From JAZKDW01 sp040387375 (GTDB taxonomy: Bacteria > Pseudomonadota > Gammaproteobacteria > Burkholderiales > Burkholderiaceae_D): a stretch of DNA of 42,361 nt. The DNA is taken from positions 1 through 42,361 of the forward strand of contig JAZKDW010000045.1 of assembly GCA_040387375.1 (NCBI GenBank). Direction: 5' to 3'. Below are positions 25,570 to 34,402 of the stretch, piece by piece (position 1 is the first letter of the stretch; every line of letters begins with the position of its first letter). Under the pieces are notes generated by a model, which searched no databases, was not told the DNA's origin, and worked only from the letters and a program-made list of their open reading frames with translations. A program made the position numbers and the translations under genes.

Positions 25570-25765
25570 CTACGGTGAGTTTATTCGATTTAGCCGGGCG
25601 AGGTGATGACACCCGGAAGTCGTAGGGTGTAATAAGCGAAGCGCATTACACCATGCTCGATGACTGTTGGCATTTGCGAATGCTGCATGGTGGAAGGCGC
25701 TGCGCTTTTCCACCCTACGGACCTACGGTGAGTTTATTCGATTTAGCCGCGCGAAGCGATGAAAC
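25570..25765. repeat. Direct repeat of a gene tail (43 bases, two copies) flanking a REP pair
   Basis: Copy 1 (25570-25612) and copy 2 (25723-25765) both begin CTACGGTGAGTTTATTCGAT and match at 39 of 43 positions; the first 27 are identical. Copy 2 is the 3' untranslated side and last codons of the small gene at 25743-26000. Copy 1 is a decayed duplicate of the same tail. The REP pair lies exactly between them. Confidence 0.85.
25621..25720. repeat. REPIN-like inverted pair of REP units
   Basis: The outer ends are a perfect inverted repeat, CGTAGGGTG (25621-25629) and CACCCTACG (25711-25719). Inside, the left unit folds as GGTGTAAT/ATTACACC (25626-25652) and the right unit as GGTGGAA/TTCCACC (25689-25715). 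Two facing hairpins separated by about 36 bases match the REPIN layout. A single related unit lies at 14589-14623. No RAYT transposase gene is in the window. Confidence 0.75.
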
Positions 25766-26000
25766 GCAGTTCGTCAACCAAAGCCTGGTTCGTGGAGTCC
25801 GACTGGCAAGCCAGGCGATACAGGTTCAACATGCTGACAGGCTTGCGCGCCTCGATTTTGACGGCAGCGGCGGCGACAGCCTGCTGCGGTGTGACAGCGA
25901 ACACCGCCTTGCAAAGCGAACCGAAGGCCAAACCGAGGTTCGCCAGATAGGCGCCGGAACCAGCTGGGCGGACAGAAAAATCGGATGCGATTGCGGACAT
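25743..26000 (-). CDS. Small Ala-rich hypothetical protein
   Basis: An 85-residue soluble protein, MSAIASDFSVRPAGSG..., with an Ala/Val-rich middle (TPQQAVAAAAVKIEA) and a C-terminal YRLACQ...LVDELRFIASRG that resembles the ends of several short Burkholderiales proteins of unknown role. Reverse-strand AAGGAG about 10 bases ahead supports the ATG at 26000 over the upstream in-frame ATG. Its tail and downstream bases are duplicated nearby (25570-25612). I cannot assign a function. Confidence 0.7.
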   Translation of the reverse strand: MSAIASDFSVRPAGSGAYLANLGLAFGSLCKAVFAVTPQQAVAAAAVKIEARKPVSMLNLYRLACQSDSTNQALVDELRFIASRG

Positions 26001-26089
26001 GATGAACTCCTTCTTGTGGACGGTGTACATGCAGTATGGGAATTCATGCCCGATAAATCCAATTTCTATTTCTCATATGCCCTATTCAC

Positions 26090-29000
26090 TTACTGAATAT
26101 CTGCCGTTGCCGCCGTCCTGGTCTCCACTTTCGTTTTCCCGCCGCGCGTCCTGCGCGTCAAACGGCGCAGCATCTGCGCCAGGTCATCAATGTAAGTGAA
26201 CACGGCGGGCACCACCAGCAGGCTCAGCAGCGTCGAGGTGATCAGTCCGCCGATCACCGTAATCGCCATCGGCGAGCGGAAGCTCGGGTCCGCACCCCAG
26301 CCCAGCGCAAGCGGCATCATGCCGGCGCCCATCGCGATGGTCGTCATCAGGATCGGCCGGCTGCGCTTGTGACAGGCGTCGACCAGCGCATCGAAGCGGT
26401 TCATGCCGGCATGGCGCGCGAGGATCGCGTAGTCGACCAGCAGGATCGAATTTTTGGTGACGATCCCCATCAGCATGATCAGGCCGATCATCGACGGCAT
26501 CGACAGCGCCTTGCCGGTCAACAGCAGGGCGACGAAGGCGCCGCCGATCGACAGCGGCAGCGCCGCCAGGATCGTGACGGGCTGCAGGAAGTCCTTGAAC
26601 AGCAGCACCAGCACGCCGTAGATGCACAGCACGCCGATCGACATCGCGATGCCGAAGCTGGCAAACAGCGCCTGCATTTCCTGCGCATCGCCGAGCTCGG
26701 CAATCTTCACCGCCGGCGGCAGGTTCTTCAGCGATGGCAGGGCGCGTGCTTCGGCATTGACTTCGCCTAGGGCGCGTCCGCCCAGCTCAACCTCGAGCGT
26801 CACATTGCGGCTGCGATTCAGGCGGTCGATCTGGGCCGGGCCGCTTTCCATCGTGATGGTGGCGACGTTGCCCAGCATGACCGGGCCGTTTTTGCCGGGG
26901 ACAGTGAGACGCGCGATGGCGTCCAGATCCGCGCGCAGCGCGTCCGGCAGCTTGACGCGGATCGGCACCTGGCGTTCCGACAGGTTGAGCTTGGGCAGGT
27001 TGGTGTCGTAGTCGCCGGCAGTGGCCACACGCACGGTTTCGCCGATGCTGGCCGCGGTCACGCCAAGGTCGGCGGCGCGTGCAAAATCAGGCCGTACGAT
27101 GATTTCAGGCCGCACCAGCGAGGCACTGGAATTGACATTGCCCACACCCTGCAGCGTGCGCAATTCGCGTTCCACTTTTTGCGCCGCCGCCGACAGGGCG
27201 ACCGGGTCTTCGCTGCGCAGCACCAGCTGCATCTTGACGCCGGTATCGGGCGGACCGACCGTAAAGCGCGCGCCGGGAATCTGGTTCATCCGGTCGCGGA
27301 TCTGCGCTTCGATCTGCGGCAGCGTTTCAGTGCGGTCGTCCCGATGCACGGTGGTCAGTGTCAGTAATGCGCGCCGTGCTTCCGCCGCCGCGCCGGGTGC
27401 AAACGCGTCGCCGCTGGAACCGCCGCCGATCGAGCTGAATACGCCGGTCACGCCTTTTACCTGCATCACCTCCAGCCGGGCACGCTCGGCAATTGCCCGC
27501 GTTTCCGCCAGCGCGCTGCCCGGCGGCAGTTCGATGTTGATCTGGGTCTGCGCGCGGTCGGCGGCGGGCACAAAACCGGTCGGCAGCAATGGCACCAGCG
27601 CAATCGAGCCGGCGAAAAACAAAGCCGAAGCGATCGCCGTCACCAGCCTGTGCCGCAAGCACCACTGCATTGCGCGCAGATAGTTGCGCATCAGCCAGCC
27701 GTCCTTTTGCTCGATCTCCTTGCTTGGCTTGAGCAGATAGGCCGCCATCATCGGCGTCAGCAGGCGCGCCACCATCAGCGAGGCGATGATGGCGAGCACC
27801 GCGGTCCAGCCGAATTGCTTGAAAAAGAGACCGGGCACGCCGCCCATGAAGGCAGTGGGCAGGAACACGGCAACCAGCGCGAAGGTGGTGGCAATCACCG
27901 CCATGCCGATTTCATCGGCCGCTTCCATCGCCGCCTGCATCGGCGTCTTGCCCATGCGCAGATGGCGGGTGATGTTTTCAATCTCGACGATGGCGTCGTC
28001 GACCAGCACGCCCACCACCAGGGCCAGCGACAGCAGGGTGACGGTATTGAGCGTGTAGCCGAAATAGGAGAGGCCGAGGAAGGTCGGTATCACCGACAGC
28101 GGCAGCGCGGCGGCGGCCACCAGCGTGGCGCGCCAGTCGCGCAGGAACCACCACACGACCAGCACCGCCAGCAGCGCGCCTTCATACAGCAGCTCCATCG
28201 AGCCGATGAAATTTTCTTCCACCGGTTTGGCATTGTCGATCACTTGCCTGAGTGTGATATTCGGATGGGCGGCCCGCAATTCGGCTATCGCGGTGCGCGC
28301 GCCGCGGGCCACATCCAGTTCGCTCGCGCCTTTGGTGCGGAACACTTCAAAACCGACCACGGTCTGGCCATCCTGGGTCGCGATGGCACGCGGTTCGGCC
28401 ACCGTGTCGGTGACGCGGGCGACCTGGTCGAGACGCAGGTGGCGGCCATCGGCCAATGGAATATCCAGCATTGCCAGCTCGGCGGCGGTCTTTACCGTCG
28501 CGATGGTGCGCACCGATTGTTCGGCGCCGCTGACATCACCTCGGCCTCCCGGCGCTTCCTGCTGCACCAGCCGCAGCCGGCGCGAGACGTCGAGCGCGGC
28601 GACATTGAGCGCCGCCATTTTTGCCGTGTCGAGTTCGACCCGCACTTCGCGGCTGACGCCGCCCATGCGCTTGACGGAACCGACGCCGGGCACACTGAGC
28701 AGGCGCTTGGAAACGGTGTTGTCGACGAACCAGCTCAGTTCCTGCTGGTCGAGGCGGGCGCCGGCATCTCCCGATGCAGGAGCGGCGGTAAAGGTCAGCA
28801 CCACACGGCCGGCGGTCGGTATCTTGCTCACCGTGGGATCGCGCAATTCGCTCGGCAGGTCCGCGCGCACGCGGGCCACGGCGTCGCGCACCTCATTGAC
28901 CGCTTCCGAAATCTGCCGCTCCAGCACAAATTCGATGGTCAGTTGCACCTGGCCGTCCAGCACCTTGGTATAAATGTTCTTGATGCCTTGCAGCGTCGCG

Positions 29001-29212
29001 ATCGAATCTTCCAGCTTGCGCGCGACTTCGGTTTCCAGCTGCGCCGGCGCGGCGCCCGACAGGGTTGCGGTCACCAGCACGATCGGCAATTCGATGTCCG
29101 GGAAATCCTGCACCGCGCTGGCGCGGTAAGACAGCAGTCCGGCCAGCGTCAGCAGCGTAAACAGCATGATGGCCGGAATCGGATTTTTGATCGACAGCGA
29201 GGAAAAATTCAT
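26090..29212 (-). CDS. RND efflux transporter, inner-membrane pump subunit (HAE1-like)
   Basis: A 1040-residue proton-driven pump of the resistance-nodulation-division family. Seen: the N-terminal helix (MNFSSLSIKNPIPAIMLFTL), porter-domain segments (VQDFPDIELPIVLVTATLSGAAPAQLE), and the helix-4 proton relay pair Asp-Asp in VVGVLVDDAIVEIENITRHL with the following TFALVAVFLPTAFMGG. The second half repeats the layout (LIMLMGIVTKNSILLVDYA). It works with the adaptor and outer-membrane genes just upstream; the gap to the adaptor stop is nine bases. The substrate (drugs, solvents, metabolites) is not readable. Confidence 0.93.
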   Translation of the reverse strand: MNFSSLSIKNPIPAIMLFTLLTLAGLLSYRASAVQDFPDIELPIVLVTATLSGAAPAQLETEVARKLEDSIATLQGIKNIYTKVLDGQVQLTIEFVLERQISEAVNEVRDAVARVRADLPSELRDPTVSKIPTAGRVVLTFTAAPASGDAGARLDQQELSWFVDNTVSKRLLSVPGVGSVKRMGGVSREVRVELDTAKMAALNVAALDVSRRLRLVQQEAPGGRGDVSGAEQSVRTIATVKTAAELAMLDIPLADGRHLRLDQVARVTDTVAEPRAIATQDGQTVVGFEVFRTKGASELDVARGARTAIAELRAAHPNITLRQVIDNAKPVEENFIGSMELLYEGALLAVLVVWWFLRDWRATLVAAAALPLSVIPTFLGLSYFGYTLNTVTLLSLALVVGVLVDDAIVEIENITRHLRMGKTPMQAAMEAADEIGMAVIATTFALVAVFLPTAFMGGVPGLFFKQFGWTAVLAIIASLMVARLLTPMMAAYLLKPSKEIEQKDGWLMRNYLRAMQWCLRHRLVTAIASALFFAGSIALVPLLPTGFVPAADRAQTQINIELPPGSALAETRAIAERARLEVMQVKGVTGVFSSIGGGSSGDAFAPGAAAEARRALLTLTTVHRDDRTETLPQIEAQIRDRMNQIPGARFTVGPPDTGVKMQLVLRSEDPVALSAAAQKVERELRTLQGVGNVNSSASLVRPEIIVRPDFARAADLGVTAASIGETVRVATAGDYDTNLPKLNLSERQVPIRVKLPDALRADLDAIARLTVPGKNGPVMLGNVATITMESGPAQIDRLNRSRNVTLEVELGGRALGEVNAEARALPSLKNLPPAVKIAELGDAQEMQALFASFGIAMSIGVLCIYGVLVLLFKDFLQPVTILAALPLSIGGAFVALLLTGKALSMPSMIGLIMLMGIVTKNSILLVDYAILARHAGMNRFDALVDACHKRSRPILMTTIAMGAGMMPLALGWGADPSFRSPMAITVIGGLITSTLLSLLVVPAVFTYIDDLAQMLRRLTRRTRGGKTKVETRTAATADIQ

Positions 29213-29221
29213 CGCTGGACC

Positions 29222-30394
29222 TTATCTGGCGGCTGGTTGCGCGGCACTGCCCGGCGCTGCCGGCGGCGTACTGGCCGCCACGTTGTTCACGAGGTCGCCA
29301 TCGTTGAGGAAACCGGCGCCGCTGACCACCAGCATGGTGCCGGGCTTGACGCCGCCCAGCAGCTCGACCTGGTTCCCGAGGCGTCTGCCGGTCTCCACCT
29401 TGAGCTGGCTCACGCGGCTGTCGGGATGATTGAGGCGGAACACGTAACTGAAGCCGTCGCGCACCACCACTGCCTGCTGCGGCACGGTCAGCGCAGTGGA
29501 AACGCCGAGGTCGAATTCACCTTTTGCGAACATGCCCGCCCTGGCCGGTGGGGCGCCCTCGGCGGCCGGCGCCAGGTCGACATACACCAGCGCCGAGCGG
29601 CTTTGCGGATCGACGGTAGGCGCAATCATGCGCACCTTGCCGCTGAGTTCGGTGCCGTTGGCGGCGGTGACCCGCGCCGGTGTGCCGGCAGCCAGGCGGC
29701 CGAGTTCGGTCGAAGTTACTTCGGCGCGCCATTCCAGGCGGCCCTGGCGGATCATCCGGAACAGTTCGGTGCCGCCACTGACCACCGCGCCGACGGTGGC
29801 GGTGCGCGACGAGATGACGCCATGGTCCGGCGCCAACAGCTGCGTGTATTTCAGGCGCAGGCGCTGCGCGGCGAGCGTGGCGCGTGCCGCTTCCACTTTT
29901 GCCCTGGCCGTTTTCTCGGTGGTCTGGTACTGATTGATTTGCTGCTGGCTCAGCGCGCCGGTGGTCTGCAAGGTCCGCGCGCGTGCGGCGTTGCCGCTGG
30001 CATCGGCCGCGTTTGCCTCGGCTTCCATCAGGCTGGCCTGCGCCTGCGCCACATCGGCTTGCATCGCCTCGGCCGAAAATGTCGCGAGCACCTGGCCGGC
30101 GCGCACGGTATCGCCGACATTGACCCGTACTTCAGTGAGCCGCAAGCCGTTGGACTCGCTGCCGATGATGGCTTCCTGCCAGGCGCTGATATTGCCGTTG
30201 GCGCTGAGCCTGATCGGCAGGCTGGCCTGCGCCGGCTGCGCGCTGGTCACGGTCAGCGCCGGCTTGGGCGGGGTCGCGGCACTTGCTTTCCTGGTGTCCC
30301 GCACGCCGTCACCGGACGAAAATAGCGCAAAAGCGCCGGCAGCCACGGCGATCACGGCAATGACGATCAGAACAGGTTTTACTTTACGCATCAT
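29222..30394 (-). CDS. RND efflux periplasmic adaptor (membrane fusion protein)
   Basis: A 390-residue adaptor. An N-terminal membrane segment (VKPVLIVIAVIAVAAGAFAL) anchors it. A barrel-sandwich/lipoyl half follows (VRVNVGDTVRAGQVLATFS), then a long helical hairpin rich in Ala (DVAQAQASLMEAEANAAD...), the second lipoyl half and a beta-barrel domain (PARVTAANGTELSGKVRMIAP). It links pump and outer-membrane channel across the periplasm. GGAAG lies about 8 bases ahead of the first of two adjacent ATGs. It sits between the channel and pump genes in one operon. Confidence 0.92.
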   Translation of the reverse strand: MMRKVKPVLIVIAVIAVAAGAFALFSSGDGVRDTRKASAATPPKPALTVTSAQPAQASLPIRLSANGNISAWQEAIIGSESNGLRLTEVRVNVGDTVRAGQVLATFSAEAMQADVAQAQASLMEAEANAADASGNAARARTLQTTGALSQQQINQYQTTEKTARAKVEAARATLAAQRLRLKYTQLLAPDHGVISSRTATVGAVVSGGTELFRMIRQGRLEWRAEVTSTELGRLAAGTPARVTAANGTELSGKVRMIAPTVDPQSRSALVYVDLAPAAEGAPPARAGMFAKGEFDLGVSTALTVPQQAVVVRDGFSYVFRLNHPDSRVSQLKVETGRRLGNQVELLGGVKPGTMLVVSGAGFLNDGDLVNNVAASTPPAAPGSAAQPAAR

Positions 30395-30425
30395 GTGCTT
30401 CCATTAATCAGATTCCCTTGCGGCG

Positions 30426-31847
30426 TCATTGTGGTGCGGGGCTGCTCCAGCCGCCGCCCGCCGCGCGGTACAACGCGATCCAGGCGGCCGTGCGATCGCG
30501 TTGCAGCGATATCAGCGTGATCTCGGCGACCAGCCTCGAGCGGCGCGCTTCTTCCAGTTCGAACAGGCTTGCGAGGCCGCCCTCGTAACGGGCTTCGACC
30601 GCAAAGAAGGAGGTCCGGTAGCCGTCGACCGCGAGCTGGGCGTCGGCGCTGCGGGCGGCTGTGCTGTCCAGGTTCACCAGCGCTTCTTCGACTTCGCGCA
30701 CCGCTTGCCGCACGCTGGCGCGATACAGCGCCGCGGCTTCTTCATAACGCGCCCGCGCGGCGTCGGCGTTGGCGGCGCGCCGGCCGCCGTCAAACAGCGG
30801 CAGGGTGAGGCTCAGCGGACCGATGGACCAGGTCTCCAGATTGGCGGTGACGCCGCCGGTGCGCACGGTGGCGGCGGCGATCGAACCGTTCAGGCTCAGG
30901 CGCGGATAACGCTCCGCATCCGCGCTGCCGACATCGGCACTGGCGGCGGCGACTTCACGCTGGGCGCTGAAGATGTCCGGCCGTTGCGTCAGCGTGCCGG
31001 CGGGTAGGGCGGTAATCGCCATGGCAGCGGACTGCGGCAATACGCCCGGCACCTCAGCGATTTTCTGTCTCAGTTCCGGCTCGGGCAGGCCGCTCAGCGC
31101 AACCAATGCCTTGATGTCCAGATCGCACTGCGCACGCTGCTGCGTCGCACGCGAGGCTGCTTCCGCCGCGCTGGCGCGCGCCAGCGCGGCATTCGCCGGC
31201 GACTGGAAACCGGCCTCTGTGCTGAGCTGGGTCAGGCGCGCGGTATGGGCGCGGGAGCCGGCATCGGAACGTGTCACAACTGCCAGTTTGTCGCAGGCGC
31301 GCAGGCTGTAATAGCGGGTAGCGACTTCGGCCGCGATCGATACACGGGCATCGTGCCAGCCCGCTTCGGCGCCTTCCAGCCGGGCCTGCGCCGCATCACG
31401 GTTGGCGCGATTGCCGCCGAACAGGTCAAGCTCCCAGGACGACTGAACGCCGCCCTGCAGCGCGGTATTCAGTGGTATCGGTGGCTGGGGATTGCTGCGG
31501 CTGATGCTCGCCGATGCATCCACCGAGGGCAGTAGCGCGGCGCCGGCGGCAACACGGGCGTACCGGGCCTGCTCTATGCGTGAACTGGCGGTGGCGGCGG
31601 TGGGACTGATCGCCTGTGCCGCTTCAATCAGCTGCACCAGCAGCGGGTCGCCCTGTTGCCGCCACCATTGCGACAGGCCGTTGAGCGCGCCATCGTGCGG
31701 CAGGCGGGCGGCATCGTCTTCAGCCGGCAGCGGTGCATGCCAATGCGGCGGCACAGGCGCGGGAACGCTGGGCGGCGGCGCTTGTGTCGCGCAGGCGCCC
31801 AGCCATAAGCTGATGCATGCGCAACCGATCGATCGAAGTATCTTCAT
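30426..31847 (-). CDS. NodT-family outer-membrane efflux lipoprotein
   Basis: A 473-residue outer-membrane factor. The signal peptide ends in lipobox LGAC (Cys19). Two outer-membrane-efflux repeats follow: a first block with ARVAAGAALLPSVDASASIS and a second with RPDIFSAQREVAAASADVGSADAERYPRLSLNGS. These are the usual OEP hallmarks of NodT/OprM-type channels. It is the first gene of the pump operon, 31 bases ahead of the adaptor, an unusual but known order. Confidence 0.93.
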   Translation of the reverse strand: MKILRSIGCACISLWLGACATQAPPPSVPAPVPPHWHAPLPAEDDAARLPHDGALNGLSQWWRQQGDPLLVQLIEAAQAISPTAATASSRIEQARYARVAAGAALLPSVDASASISRSNPQPPIPLNTALQGGVQSSWELDLFGGNRANRDAAQARLEGAEAGWHDARVSIAAEVATRYYSLRACDKLAVVTRSDAGSRAHTARLTQLSTEAGFQSPANAALARASAAEAASRATQQRAQCDLDIKALVALSGLPEPELRQKIAEVPGVLPQSAAMAITALPAGTLTQRPDIFSAQREVAAASADVGSADAERYPRLSLNGSIAAATVRTGGVTANLETWSIGPLSLTLPLFDGGRRAANADAARARYEEAAALYRASVRQAVREVEEALVNLDSTAARSADAQLAVDGYRTSFFAVEARYEGGLASLFELEEARRSRLVAEITLISLQRDRTAAWIALYRAAGGGWSSPAPQ

Positions 31848-32075
31848 GTCTTTCTCTGCCTGCCCCGCTTGCCGCCCGGATGCGCCTACACATCGCTGCG
31901 GCGCCGGAATTGGAATTCATGCATCGCATTATAGCGATTGAGGCTATTTCTTGATTTTATTTAAAACGGCGCTGCAGGCAGTTGCGGAGCCGATTTTGAG
32001 GTGGTATGAAGGTGGGAAGAGAAGGGCGACCATCAACGTAGAGCGCATGTTTGTATGAAAATCAGGAACACAATT
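31848..32075. promoter_or_regulatory. Promoter region of the RND operon
   Basis: This is mostly gene-free. On the minus strand a perfect TATAAT lies at 31928-31933, about 80 bases ahead of the NodT gene; no good -35 box stands at the right distance, so an activator may be needed. No TetR/MarR regulator gene is adjacent, and I saw no clear operator dyad. Confidence 0.45.
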
Positions 32076-32101
32076 GGCCGGTGTCACGCTCGTCACCGGC
32101 C
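32076..32101 (-). terminator. Hairpin after the Gly-rich protein gene
   Basis: GGCCGGTG (32076-32083) and CACCGGCC (32094-32101) form a perfect 8-base stem with a 10-base loop just beyond the stop of the minus-strand gene at 32114. The following minus-strand bases (AATTGTG) are only weakly T-rich. Confidence 0.55.
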
Positions 32102-32113
32102 TGTTATCGATAC

Positions 32114-32686
32114 TTATCGATTTCGCTGCGCCATTTTGCCCAGCACGATTGCCAGGGCGGCGCCGCCGAGCGCCTTCACCATCGTCGGATTCTCTGCATA
32201 AAATTTGCTCATGTGATCGATGATGCCCGGATTTTCCTTTTCGGCGCGATTGGCGAGATCCTGGATTTCTTCAGGCCGCAAACGCTCGACTTCCTCGGGA
32301 GAGACTTGCGGCTGCTGGCCACCGCCCAGGCTCCCCAGCAAACCGCCGAGTCCGCCAGCGGCGCCGCCGCCAAGCAAACCGCCTAGCCCGCCTGCGCCGC
32401 GTCCGCCAAGCAGGGAACCGATGAGCGCCGGACCGACGCCGGTCAGCAGCTGGTTGAGCATGCCGCTGCGCTGCTGCGGATCGGCCTGGCCGAACAGCTG
32501 GCCAATCATGTCGCCGAAGGGGGGTGTCTGGTCGGAGCGGAATGACTCGCTCAAACCCTGGCGCAATTCTTCCGGATCAGCCTGTTGCGCTACCTGGTCG
32601 AAGTCTTGTTCCACGTGATCCGTCGGCTGGGCCGGGGAGTTGCCGTACTGTTCCAGGATGCTGCTGATGTCTGCGCCGATGCCCAT
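32114..32686 (-). CDS. Gly-rich hypothetical protein
   Basis: A 190-residue protein with an acidic N-terminal half (DHVEQDFDQVAQQADPEELRQG), a central Gly-rich run (GGRGAGGLGGLLGGGAAGGLGG) and a C-terminal helix ending ALGGAALAIVLGKMAQRNR that could contact membrane. It resembles the YidB/DUF937-type Gly-rich proteins in style, but I would not assign it. The ribosome site is weak. The gene is divergent from the yihY-type gene, and the start at 32686 avoids overlap with its promoter. Confidence 0.7.
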   Translation of the reverse strand: MGIGADISSILEQYGNSPAQPTDHVEQDFDQVAQQADPEELRQGLSESFRSDQTPPFGDMIGQLFGQADPQQRSGMLNQLLTGVGPALIGSLLGGRGAGGLGGLLGGGAAGGLGGLLGSLGGGQQPQVSPEEVERLRPEEIQDLANRAEKENPGIIDHMSKFYAENPTMVKALGGAALAIVLGKMAQRNR

Positions 32687-32843
32687 GATTTTTCCAATAA
32701 ATGATGTCAAAGAAATCAGACCGGCTGATATTGCAATGGTTCCATGAATGTTTGTCCATGCATGCCGGAGGCCGCAGCGCCGGAAAACGAAAGTCATGAT
32801 TATCGGTAAAATCAGGGCTCGTCGATTGCTGCAGAGAGTTATC

Positions 32844-33812
32844 ATGACCATGAAAAATATCTGGATTCTGATTAAGGCCGCTGGCTCGTCGTGGATCGAC
32901 GACTATGCACAAAGCATGGGGGCGGCACTGGCTTACTACACCATGTTCTCGATCGCGCCGTTGCTGCTGATCGTGATATCGATTGCCGGAATGATTTTCG
33001 GCGTCGAAGCCGCGCGCGGCGAAATCGTCGGGCAGCTGGAAGGCCTGATGGGTCCGCAGGGCGCGGCGGCGGTGCAGGGTTTGCTCGAAAGCGTGAACAA
33101 GCCGGCTGAAAGCTTCACCGCCACCCTGATTGGCGGTGTCCTGCTGATGATTGGCGCGACCACCGTGTTTGGCGAATTGCAGGATGCGCTGGATCGGATC
33201 TGGCGCGCGCCCAAAAGAAACAAAGGCGGACTCTGGAGCCTGCTGCGGGCACGCCTGCTGTCCTTTGGCATGATCATGGGCATCGGCTTTTTGCTGATGG
33301 TGTCGCTGGTGGTCAGCGCGGCGCTGGCCGCGCTGTCCAAAGTATGGGGCCCGATGTTCGCGGACTGGGAAATTCTTGCCAACGTCATCAATTTCCTGAT
33401 CAGCTTCGCCTTCACCACCACCGTGTTTGCGATGATTTACAAGATCATGCCGCGGGCGAAAGTGGACTGGGCCGACGTATGGATCGGCGCCGCCGTGACG
33501 GCGCTGCTCTTTACCATCGGCAAATTCCTGATCGGTCTCTACATCGGCAAGAGCGGTGTGACCTCGGGTTTCGGCGCTGCCGGTTCCCTGATTGTCGTGC
33601 TGGTGTGGGTCTACTACTCCGCGCAGATATTCTTGATGGGCGCGGAATTTACCTGGGCATACGCGCTTACCTTCGGTTCGCGCAAGGCGCAGCCGATACC
33701 CGCCGCCGCACCCGATGTCCCCAGCCAGGCCACAAAAAAGGCGCCTGACAAAAACATGGTTGAGGCAAAGGATGCAGCGGTTGAAGCAGACCAGGGCAAA
33801 AAGAATGAATGA
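32844..33812 (+). CDS. YihY/BrkB family inner-membrane protein
   Basis: A 322-residue membrane protein with about six helices. The family start is plain (SSWIDDYAQSMGAALAYYTMFSIAPLLLIVISIAG), as is the C-terminal GAAGSLIVVLVWVYYSAQIFLMGAEFTWAYA. The last 40 residues form a Lys/Ala/Glu-rich soluble tail. Members were once called ribonuclease BN or BrkB; the true role is unresolved, probably transport or envelope. Start at 32844 (MTMKNIW) is chosen over an upstream in-frame ATG that lacks sense. The ribosome site is a weak AGAGAG. Confidence 0.9.
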   Translation: MTMKNIWILIKAAGSSWIDDYAQSMGAALAYYTMFSIAPLLLIVISIAGMIFGVEAARGEIVGQLEGLMGPQGAAAVQGLLESVNKPAESFTATLIGGVLLMIGATTVFGELQDALDRIWRAPKRNKGGLWSLLRARLLSFGMIMGIGFLLMVSLVVSAALAALSKVWGPMFADWEILANVINFLISFAFTTTVFAMIYKIMPRAKVDWADVWIGAAVTALLFTIGKFLIGLYIGKSGVTSGFGAAGSLIVVLVWVYYSAQIFLMGAEFTWAYALTFGSRKAQPIPAAAPDVPSQATKKAPDKNMVEAKDAAVEADQGKKNE

Positions 33813-34057
33813 AAGCTGAAATCGGATCGTGTGATTCCCCCGCGGTCCTATGTGCCCCACCGTACAGTCACCTCCGCGATTTCCCTATATCGTCCGCCTG
33901 TCGACAATGCCGCTGCAAATTGTCGTTTCCTTACTTTAATTCAAACCGGTTACGGCAACTTCATCCTAGGCTGGGATCGGGCGGCAATGCTGGAATGGCA
34001 AGTAACGGTTACATCAAGAAAATCATCGGTTTTTAACAATATAAAAAGGGGAAAAAA
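33813..34057 (+). promoter_or_regulatory. Leader of the small membrane-protein gene
   Basis: No gene is seen. Just before the gene at 34058 lies an A/T-rich stretch with AATATAAAA and then AAAAAGGGGAAAAAAATG, a strong ribosome site. The leader is long (245 bases) for a 63-residue product. No clear -35 was found. Confidence 0.35.
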
Positions 34058-34249
34058 ATGGATCTGATCATCAGTCTTATCGTCTATCTCGTCGTGTTCG
34101 GGCTCATCTGGTGGCTCATCAGCATGTTGCCGTTGCCGTCACCGGTGGGACAAATCGTCCGCATTCTGTTCATCATTTTGTTGATTCTCATGGTTCTGTC
34201 GGTAGTCGGCATACTTCCGGGCGGCCATTTGCCGCGGATTCACCTGTAA
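34058..34249 (+). CDS. Small two-helix membrane protein (Thivi_2564-like)
   Basis: A 63-residue protein, MDLIISLIVYLVVFGLIWWLI..., with two hydrophobic helices separated by a short MLPLPSPVGQ turn, ending GILPGGHLPRIHL. The layout matches small proteins grouped as the Thivi_2564 family; the function is unknown. AGGGG stands ahead of the ATG and a strong terminator follows at 34271-34296, so it is a single-gene transcript. Confidence 0.75.
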   Translation: MDLIISLIVYLVVFGLIWWLISMLPLPSPVGQIVRILFIILLILMVLSVVGILPGGHLPRIHL

Positions 34250-34270
34250 GTTCTTGACATCTACAGTGCA

Positions 34271-34296
34271 AAACGGGGCTTCGGCCCCGTTTTTTC
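34271..34296 (+). terminator. Intrinsic terminator
   Basis: CGGGGC-TTCG-GCCCCG with a UUCG-type tetraloop is followed by six T. Preceding A bases also allow some minus-strand activity. Confidence 0.92.
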
Positions 34297-34402
34297 GTGT
34301 GGGCCGGTTGGTTCTTTCGCCACATCGTTTTCCGCTGTGGACTGTGTTCAGGTAGCATTGGCTTTCGAAATTAACACCGCCTCAAAGGAAATCGGATTAC
34401 AG

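Noticed and set aside
27650..30325. 891-codon plus-strand frame antisense to the RND operon
   Set aside because: His/Arg/Gln-rich composition typical of a GC-rich shadow frame; the minus-strand RND pump and adaptor are unmistakable.
32577..33860. 427-codon minus-strand frame antisense to the YihY gene
   Set aside because: Shadow composition and overlap with a clear YihY/BrkB gene.
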